Of a DNA stretch of 64,000 bases, positions 56,493-64,000 are shown in pieces. Within the stretch, counting starts at the first letter, position 1; the number at the start of each line of letters is the position of its first letter. The translations under genes and the position numbers were made by a program. The notes under the pieces are model-generated. The model searched no databases. It was given only the letters and a program-made list of their open reading frames with translations, and was not told the DNA's origin. This stretch comes from Hyperoplus lanceolatus (taxonomy: Eukaryota > Chordata > Actinopteri > Uranoscopiformes > Ammodytidae), in assembly GCA_026929865.2 (NCBI GenBank), contig CM049404.1, positions 2,376,001-2,440,000 on the forward strand. Direction: 5' to 3'.

Positions 56493-56927
56493 CCCTACGT
56501 TCCGAATCGCATACTCTTTCTTTTATCTATTCTACATACTACATCTGACAATAAAAATAATCTAGTTAAGATACAGTATGCTACAATTGGGACATACTTT
56601 TACTTATTTATTTCATCATAACAACGCGCCTTGATCTTGCCTTTATATATATATATATATTTTTTTCTTGCTTTTATATCCGTTGCATCCCCGTTTGTTT
56701 TCATATGGAGGCTTCGTTGATGAGACGTCACTTCACGTTCGCGCTGGATTATGGGTCAGAATCGGCCAAATAGGTGCTGTTTTCAACACTAAAAATCTTG
56801 GCCGGATGTAGTAGACATCCGAGTACTTCTAACCACCCTAAATCTGGCCACAAGAATCGGAACATCTTTAATCTTTTTTTCTACCATACTAAATAGTAGA
56901 AAGTATGCGAGTATTCGGAACTCAGGG
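56493..56927. mobile_element. GTTCC/CATACT MITE, copy 4 (long form)
   Basis: Ends CCCTACGTTCCGAATCGCAT and, inverted, CCCTGAGTTCCGAATACTCG. The body shares CATACTAAATAGTAGAAAGT with copies 2 and 3 but has about 200 extra internal bases with an (AT)n stretch at 56648-56660. Confidence 0.65.
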
Positions 56928-56989
56928 AAAGTTTTATGAGACAAATGTGTGGATATTTATACAGCCTATACAGCCGAGTTTCCACCAGA

Positions 56990-57118
56990 AGCCCCAGGAA
57001 CTTAAAGGTACCTTAAAGGTTCCAGGAACTTAAAGGTACCAGGAAATTAAAGGTACCTTAAAGGTACCAGGAACTTAAAGGTTCCAGGAACTTAAAGGTA
57101 CCAGGAACTTAAAGGGTC
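56990..57118. repeat. 18-bp minisatellite (CCAGGAACTTAAAGGTAC)
   Basis: About seven imperfect units of CCAGGAACTTAAAGGTAC with alternating GGTACC and GGTTCC centres. It appears to have grown from the terminal AGGAACTT of a surrounding repeat. Confidence 0.85.
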
Positions 57119-57119
57119 C

Positions 57120-58370
57120 CTGTGGTCATGTGTTGTCTGGGTTCCCACTGGGGTCTGAAGTCCCTTGGAGGTTAATGTATATCAGAATGGAGAAGCAGTA
57201 AAGGTATCTGCACTGCACGTCATTTTAACAGGCTACATTTAATAAATGTTGAGTTTGGACAGAATCAGTGAATCCGAATCAACAGATTATTTCTATATTT
57301 TAGCAGAGACACGTGATCGTCTGGTGTAAAAAGAGAAGACTGGTGAGATGAATAGTGGTGCTGATGAAGTTGGCTGTGTGGCTGCTGTGTTCTGTTAACA
57401 CGGGCAGCAGACAGATTATTTCTCTGTTTGTTTGAGCGGAGAACAGCGTCCATCTGACAGTAAAAAAGAAGAAAAATAAAAGGTGAGACTACTGAGCTGA
57501 AGTGTTGCATCGCTGCCGAGCGCGCTGTGCACCTGCTCCATAGACTGTAAACGGCTGCTATAATATTAACATGTTCGCAGAGAAAAAAGAAAAAAAGAGG
57601 CAAACACAAGCGCAGCAGATGCATGATGTGTTGCCCGGGCGATAGTACGGAGGACGCTCATGTTGTGCTGTTGCTGTTCGCTTTTTATTACATCGCAAAC
57701 GATCGAGAATGGATTAAATTCAAACCAGGGAGTGAGATTTGAACATTGCGGCAGGTAACTCCACCAATCAGACATCTTCAGAACTGTAGCCCCGCCCCAA
57801 AGGTTCCTGAACCTTTGCAAAGTCCTACCAATACTGAGCTCCACTAATAACTGGAATGCACTGTATACAAGTGAAGGTATTGAATGTTTCTGGCTTCAAT
57901 GTTGCGGTTATGGGTCTAGCTTAGGACGTCTTGTTTTGGAACAATTTGGTTGTAGCCCATTGTCTGCCTTATGAAGATAGCAAAGATGCATCGTTTTGTT
58001 TTAATAAAGTTTTGAGAGTTATAGATCCCTGAAATGTACTCTTGAAGTGCATACTTTAGAAGAAAAGAAAAAAAACTCAGATATGTGCTCTGTTTTTTTT
58101 ATCAGCGTAAAAGCTTTTGTTGTAGATTGTAGTCTGTTTTTCTATCTACTGATCTCTCCTACAGATACTCAACTCAGCACTGTTTTCCTGAGTCACTGTT
58201 TTCCCAGAGATATTGATACAATGACCCGGCATGGCAATGTATCTGAGAGAGCAGATTTTAACAATGGAGACTGGAGCAGGAGTTGCGTGGCAGTATCAGT
58301 TGTTTGCCTGATTGTTTTTACTAAGCCAGGAGTGAAAGTACAGCATGTGTATTGCGATTGTGATAGAGAT
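57120..58370. other. unannotated, repeat-like interval
   Basis: The segment to about 57845 ends in CCAAAGGTTCCTGAACCTTT and may be the interior of an element beginning near 56970. Long minus-strand frames at 57265 and 57566 show no domain. 57850-58370 is unrecognised. (TG)n follows at 58375-58407. Confidence 0.35.
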
Positions 58371-58409
<39 letters not shown>

Positions 58410-58734
58410 ACAGAAGATAAAGAGGGGGATCCCTTTGACTGGGGCCGCCGTGTTGAGTAGCTCTTTATCTGTGTTTGGAAATGTGGAGAATGTGTTTGAT
58501 GTGAAAGAAAGCAGGAGAGTGTGTGTGTGGGACAGAGAACGGGTGATGAGAGAGAGAGAGAGCTTGAACAGAGGTATAGATATAAAAGAAAGGTGATTCA
58601 TAATCTTGAATGTCTAAAAAAATACAATGAGAAGTTCAAAATAATTTCTCTATCATTGCTTGTGAGTACCAAGCCCAGTGTTCTAGCTTCCACCTGATTG
58701 CATTAGTTTAAGGCAGGACACTAAAAGGTATAGC

Positions 58735-59035
58735 TTTAGGGTAACAATTCTAACTTATAGATATCACCGTGAAACGTTGCCAGTTGATTACTGACATTAA
58801 AACAAATATATTGTGTATTGATATATTTGTATATTATTGTATTATTATATTGTAATATATTTATATTTATTAAATACAACTTTGGCTAACTAATTATGCA
58901 TGAACTTATATCTCTTCGAAACCCAACATCTATATGTTCGGTTCCAAATCTTTATTTAAATTTTACAACATAATCATTTCCAAATGAGTTTTTACTGAAC
59001 AGATTTTGGATACAGCCTTCATTATTTTACAGATG
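58735..59035 (+). repeat. dispersed repeat, uninterrupted copy of the 54.0/55.5 kb repeat
   Basis: AACTTATAGATATCACCGTG, CGTTGCCAGTTGATTA and later GAACAGATTTTGGATAC match the two separated pieces at 54.0 and 55.6 kb in order. Confidence 0.5.
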
Positions 59036-59039
59036 AAAA

Positions 59040-59465
59040 AGCCAGCAGTGTCTGGTTTTAAAGCAGGTGTTTTTAGAACCATAAACTAGAGTAAAAACTA
59101 GTCAATAGAGTAGGTTGGCCTATTATTAAGGAAGGCTTTTCCTCATGTTACAGTGTGGGCAGGGCTGCTGTTGTCTGTTGCAGCTGTATGGAGCCACAGC
59201 AGCTGGGCTTAAACATGGCTCTGCTGCCAAAGTGCATTTGCTCCGTAACTTGTTCCTGTCAGTTATTCCAACTTCACACATTCCTGCTGGGTTAAACATT
59301 AGGATGAAACGCTAAAGCGGATATATCCTTTACCTCTTACATGAAGTAGAATTGAGTTTAGGAGAGCCACTGTATCCACTTTTGACCTAAGTGCATCTAT
59401 TAAGGATGTGTCCTTATGCTAGACACATCTTGCCTGTTGTGAATGTATATGACTGCTGTATGTTT
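59040..59465. other. unannotated interval
   Basis: Nothing recognised. Confidence 0.35.
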
Positions 59466-59466
59466 G

Positions 59467-59695
59467 AGGTGGTGGTCGGAGGGGCCGTAGGCGCTGAATG
59501 GAAGCCACGCTTCCGTCAGTCTGCCCCAGGGCAGCTGTGGCTACTGTAGTTTACCACCACCACCGGTATGACTGTGTGTGAACGAATAGAACCTGGTTCC
59601 CTGTAAAGTTGTGGTCTATCTAAAGCACTTTGAGTGCGAGAAAAGCGCTATATAAATTAAATATATTATTATCATTATTATTATTGAGTTAAGTG
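59467..59695 (+). mobile_element. SINE-like retroposon with (ATT)n tail
   Basis: GGTGGTGGTCGGAGGGGCCG, GCCACGCTTCCGTCAGTCTG, CCCCAGGGCAGCTGTGGCTA and the tail AAAGCACTTTGAGTGCGAGA then GCGCTATATAAATTAAAT followed by ATTATTATTATT form a very common fish retroposon end. Confidence 0.7.
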
Positions 59696-59699
59696 TTCT

Positions 59700-60223
59700 T
59701 TATACAATCAAGTCAATTTACACAGGGTTGCATTGAAATGTGTTTTTTCGAATCTCCCCTCTCAAGTTACCATAATTTGGAAGGGGGTCCTCCGAAGGAG
59801 GCAGCCACTAGTACAGCTTCCCTGGAGCAGTTTGGGGTTAAGTGTGTTGCTCAAGCACACAATGGTAGAGATGATGGGCACCGTAGATGTAATAGCAGCC
59901 ACCACTAGTTTTACCACTAACACCCTCCTGTCTGGTGGTAGAAAATAACTGAACTGCGAAAGGTTGGAGTGTGCCATCGTAACGATCTTTGAAAGATAAA
60001 GGTGAAGTAAGTGATTTATTTATGTTAATATAAGTGTTAAATCGCTCTTTATTCATACAGTGATCACTTATATAGTGTGCACGTTTCATAAAGCCGGTCT
60101 CTCAGTCACTCGCATGTAATCGGCAAATAAACTTTTCGGGGATCCCACTACTGATAACCAATCAGAAGAGAGAACGCTACAAACCGGCTTCCGTCTCACT
60201 GCCTGTGACAGATGGGTGACTGT
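59700..60223. other. unannotated interval
   Basis: No gene or boundary recognised before the hAT-like element. Confidence 0.35.
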
Positions 60224-60437
60224 GTATGCGGTAAGGGTGTGCATGTGTACACGTGTAGCCGGTTAGTAAATCATAACCGTTTAGGAAAAATCAATAAACT
60301 TAAACCGTTGTTTTTTTTGAGGTTTGTAAAATGACTGAATTTATTTCGACATGCACTACTGTAAGCTACTAAAGCAGATACAACAACACATGTTTGTGTT
60401 TGGTTACAATATTTATTAATTTAGCCTAACTATTTAA

Positions 60438-61894
60438 AGCTCACATATTATGCACTTTGCTGTCAATTTTATATGGTCTAAGTAGTCCCTAAAACTTATT
60501 TTTTTAGATGTTTGCTGAAAAACCCGTTCAGATCATTTATTGTAGCAAGCCTCTATACCCTGATTGTCCTCTGGTCTCAGGATGACCTATATTTGTGCGA
60601 TCTGGCTGGCCCCTCCCACCTCTCTGCCGGGCTTTCTTTATATGTCCATGGGGCTCTCCCACCGTCTCTGCCGTGCTCTCGCGATACCAGAGAGACACTG
60701 TGTGACTGCGAACACAGTGTTTACCCGGCCGGAGCTAAGCCATACTTTGAGAACAGTTTGACATGACCTGACATGATTAAAACCAGTGAAAACAGTAGCT
60801 TCAAAGTTTGATTTCTACAGGAATATCTTCCCATCCTTTGTCATGTTAAAAACGAGTCATTTTCAGACTGCTGTGGGGAATATAAACAGCGTGTTATGAG
60901 CAGAACTTGGTGCTACAACTGAAGCTACATGGGCGCTAACGCTAAAAATAAGACTCAGACGATAAAAAAAACTAAAAATACCATTAAAATCAGTGAAAAA
61001 ATATATTCAAAGTTGACTTCCACTCTATTAAGTTCCAATCCTTTGTCCTGTTAAAAACGAGGCATTTCCAGACTGGTGTGGGTAATAGAATTATGTTTTT
61101 ATGAGCAAAAGCTGAATGCTTGTCTCGAAGCTAGCTCGGAAGCTACTGGCTAAAAATACCACACAAATCAGTGAAAAAAATATCTTCAAAGTTGACTTCC
61201 ACATTATTAAGTTCCAATCCTTTGTCCTGTTAAAAACGAGGCATTTCCAGACTGGTGTGGGTAATAGAATTATGTTTTTATGAGCAAAAGCTGAATGCTT
61301 TGTCCCAAAGTTAAATAGCTATACACCAGTCAGGCAAAAATACCAATAAAAACATTTCTTTCAGTTTCACTGTTTGAAAAACCCCACAAGTAGCTTCCTA
61401 TCCGTTGTGTTATTAAAATGAGGCATAGCCTGCTGTGGTTAAGATAAATTAGTGGAGTATGAGCAAAATCATTCTGTGTTGGTGTATGTAACATTCAGGC
61501 TGTAGGCTACTATGGGCATCTTGTCGCTTAGCGGGGAAAGCAACATGGCTGTCGCTCGGAAAATTTTCCATCGGATCTCGGGGCCGTGGACCAATAAGAA
61601 ATGGGGGGAGGGGAGTTATCGTAGACTACTGCACGGTGGACGTTTCTGGGGGGGGGGAAGCATGGCCATATAAAGAAAATATGGGGATGTGGCTGTGCCG
61701 ACTATTACGTAATAGTCGGCGAGAATTCTGACTGGAGTATATTGGGGGGGAGGGGTGGGGGTTTCAGAAAGGGGGAGAGTGAGAAAAGGAGAGATTGTTA
61801 TTTTTTTTATATTTTGGCAGTCTCTAGGCACACCGTGGACCCATGGATATGTTGTAACACATTTAAAAAGTGCATTTAGCATAATATGTGACCT
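60438..61894. mobile_element. TTAA-flanked element (ACATATTATG ends), nested
   Basis: TTAA at 60434-60437 and 61895-61898. The ends AGCTCACATATTATGCACTT and, inverted, AGGTCACATATTATGCTAAA belong to the same family as 40033-42421. The interior is dominated by tandem repeats (60784-61480) and a G-rich stretch. The spliced frames of the 40 kb copy are not found here. Confidence 0.8.
60784..61480. repeat. four degenerate tandem units, about 178-207 bp
   Basis: CAGTGAAAA-type starts at 60784, 60991 and 61169, with a more diverged fourth near 61341. Units 2 and 3 are nearly identical over TTGTCCTGTTAAAAACGAGG and AATAGAATTATGTTTTTATG (period 178). Confidence 0.85.
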
Positions 61895-62247
61895 TTAACC
61901 GTCACTTTCACTTTCATCTCTGTGTCAAACAGCTGGTCCGATCAGCTGTTCGGCTCATGAGCCTAACGTCCCCGACAGCGGGAGTCAGTCCAAAAACAGA
62001 TGATCGCTAGGCTAGTTATGATCACTTTTAAATCCTAAAGCAAAATTATGAAATAAAGGTCTCTCTTCCCCTCTCTCTGTCTATCTGTCTTTGACACCGC
62101 ACAGTCACTCCAACAGCATCGGCAAAAAAAAAGAAAAAAGGCGTCGACAGCCCCCCCCATATTAAACGGTTAAACGTGTACACGAAAAAATTGCAGCCGT
62201 GTAACCATTTAGAAATTGTTGTAAACGTTCACACCCCTAGTATGCGC

Positions 62248-63460
62248 ATACAATGGCGGAGCAGGTAGAAATCCTTCCCAATGTCTGTTTTGATGGTTTT
62301 TATCATGTTTTATCACACTTACAGATCTGAGATGATGCTAGATAACTCGCTGCTTGAAGACCGCAGTGTATTAATGTGGTGACGTAGGGATGAGCGAGGG
62401 GACCATGGACATATAAAGAAATGGACACCGGATTGAAACACGGCGCTCATTCATTCCTATGAAAGCTGCTCATTGGCGCAGGGAAGCCACAAGGAAGTAT
62501 TAATGCGGAAATACCATGCAGTCCAGAAGCATGACGTAGCGGCATTATGGACCTATCAAGAAAGAGGGCGGCAAGCGTAGCCATGACGTAGCGGACTGGT
62601 AGCGGATGTAGAATCATTCTCGTTCTGTAGCATCCGTAGCATCTAGCATTGTAAGCTAAAGGTTTAAGCAAGCACAGTTGTATTGCTTACCGACCATGGT
62701 CGTATAAGTCACTAACCCCCCCGATGATTCGCTGTATGTGATCTTTAAATTACACTCAGTTTTTGTAAAGTAATAGAGTGTTGAACAAGTTCTAAACGGA
62801 GATTCCTCCAGCCATCTAAACCAAACTAGTGGGCTAGCGCTGTTTTGATAGCATGTGTTACATCTTTATAGGTCCTACAAATCCCTCGGCGACTCTAAAA
62901 ACTATCAACGTCCTTCATGTTAAGTAAAGGGAAAACCTCAGACACAAGAAGTTAATAGAGCCGTGCACTGAGCATGGACCTATAAAGAAAGAACTGAGCC
63001 CTCTCGGAGACCGGGCCGAAAACCGAAACATTTGTTTCACTACGACTCTGTTCAGCTGCCCACGGCTGCCCACCCTTCCTCCTCCCTCGGAAACCAACTA
63101 AAAGCCGTTAAAAGCCATTGGGCTAATAAAACGCTTGAGGTGGCGTTTTGAAATGAGAAAACTTCAGTTTTAATAGTATATGGTCTAAAGATAAGTATGA
63201 GCCTATGATTGATATTCAGAATTCTTTTGCGGAGATGCAATCTTGTTCGCCGCTTGTATTGTGTGGACGGGGAAATCTGCCAACGGACCGCATGAAAATA
63301 AGCTCCACCCAACAGCCCCATTCATAGCATGCAGTACCAATGGCTTGACCACATGTCCATGCTGGCTGCTCGGAAAAGGCACAGTCCTGGGGGCCTGGAG
63401 GAGACTGCTAACTGCAGTCACTGACAGGAAGTTAGCTAAAAGAACCATTCCGCTTACTGA
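62248..63460. repeat. degraded repeat field with recurrent GGACCTATAAAGAAA
   Basis: The word GGACMTATMAAGAAA recurs at about 62407, 62549 and 62975, with weaker relatives at 61.67 and 62.70 kb. It often follows CCAT. 62.96-63.47 kb (CTGAGCCCTCTCGGAGACCG to CCGCTTACTGAACCTTTAA) looks like the right half of a TTAA-type element ending at TTAA 63465-63468, without a visible left end. No gene seen. Confidence 0.4.
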
Positions 63461-63469
63461 ACCTTTAAC

Positions 63470-64000
63470 CGATTCTGGTGTTTTCAGAGACAATACACAG
63501 AGAGGAGAATGTCAGTCAATCTTCCTTCAAAGTCCTTTAAGAGGGACACGTAGCTTTTGTCATTTTTCAAATCTGACAGCTGACACACAATAAGATTCAC
63601 ATTCATTAGCTGTATGTGTTTCAATGTGTGTGTGTAACCAATGGATTGTTCTAATGTTCCCAGCTTCAGGCAAATTGCAAACTCTCCGAGATGACAGAGG
63701 CCCATGGAATGTTTATATAGTGTTTTTTTGCACGTGTGTGTTTGTGTGACGTGTGTGTGTGTGTGTGTGAGTTATGTAAATGTCCGTGTTATTGGCATGG
63801 TGGAACTTGTTTGCTAACAGCACAGCAGGACATAATAGCTTAGCGAGATTCCTCCTCTATAAGCTCTTAACATCATATATCTCTCTGAGAAGAAGAAGAA
63901 GAAGAAGAGAATGAAGTTGATTTGTATTTGACATTGTTGTTGGGATTTGAATCTACTGTAGATTTGGTCAAGATGTTTACCTGTCCACTTTGTCGTCTCA
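63470..64000. other. unannotated window end
   Basis: A short TG array at about 63751-63769 and (GAA)n at 63889-63909. No gene seen. Confidence 0.4.

Larger units (their letters stand above)
60232..62239. mobile_element. hAT-like element interrupted by a TTAA element
   Basis: Ends TAAGGGTGTGCATGTGTACA and, inverted, TAGGGGTGTGAACGTTTACA. The flanks GTATGCGG (60224-60231) and GTATGCGC (62240-62247) form an 8-bp duplication with one mismatch. Without the nested 60438-61894 element it is about 550 bp. Its right half shares sequence with 46480-46800. No transposase seen. Confidence 0.75.

Noticed and set aside
57265-57844. Two long minus-strand frames near 57.3-57.8 kb
   Set aside because: No recognisable domain, located in repeat-like sequence next to a minisatellite; the two frames overlap each other.
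63243-63593. 116-residue plus-strand frame
   Set aside because: It overlaps a minus-strand frame of similar length, lies in repeat-like sequence ending at TTAA 63465, and shows no domain.

Overview
This is vertebrate, almost certainly teleost (percomorph-type), nuclear DNA. The evidence is a dense set of long (CA/TG)n arrays, fish-style tRNA-derived SINEs, RTE/Rex3-like and L2/Rex1-like LINE remains, and many short TIR elements (hAT-like, pogo/Tc1-mariner-like, Harbinger-like and several TTAA-flanked families). No long host coding sequence is visible. Almost every long open frame is a translated microsatellite or transposon debris. The window reads as intergenic or deep intronic DNA.

Layout. 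0-3.5 kb: nested elements (a hAT-like insert in a TTAA MITE; a pogo-like insert in an older repeat). 4.68-8.81 kb: a 4.1 kb composite bounded by inverted ends and an 8-bp direct repeat, holding a long inverted repeat with hammerhead-like motifs and an L2/Rex1-like LINE 3' end. 9.1-14.5 kb: microsatellites, a second TTAA MITE copy, a 5'-truncated RTE LINE with a 13-bp target duplication, three MITEs and a 40-bp minisatellite. 15.2-23.9 kb: two copies of a MITE (one with a short exon resembling the N-terminus of a RecQ-like helicase), SINEs, a long-TIR TTAA MITE, a second copy of the nested hAT-like element and a second pogo-like element. 24-31 kb: simple repeats and largely unrecognised sequence. 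31.3-34.3 kb: a foldback-type repeat with a third pogo-like element and Tc1-type MITEs. 35-39 kb: microsatellites plus a dispersed repeat carrying a SINE. 40.0-42.4 kb: a TTAA-flanked element with two convergent, apparently spliced small reading frames. 42.6-44.5 kb: the best candidate for host gene sequence (a GC-rich, CCAAT/GC-box segment ending in a splice donor, and a 69-nt exon-like block). 45-53.6 kb: nested TTAA elements, a SINE, foldbacks, the longest TG array and a Harbinger-like element. 54-64 kb: further repeats, including a hAT-like element interrupted by a TTAA element with internal tandem repeats.

The most reliable results come from internal comparison: empty versus filled target sites, exact target-site duplications, and repeated families whose copies differ by identifiable insertions. 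Three pogo-like copies each keep a different piece of what looks like one transposase gene on the same relative strand. Family names are from memory of motifs and were not checked against a library.
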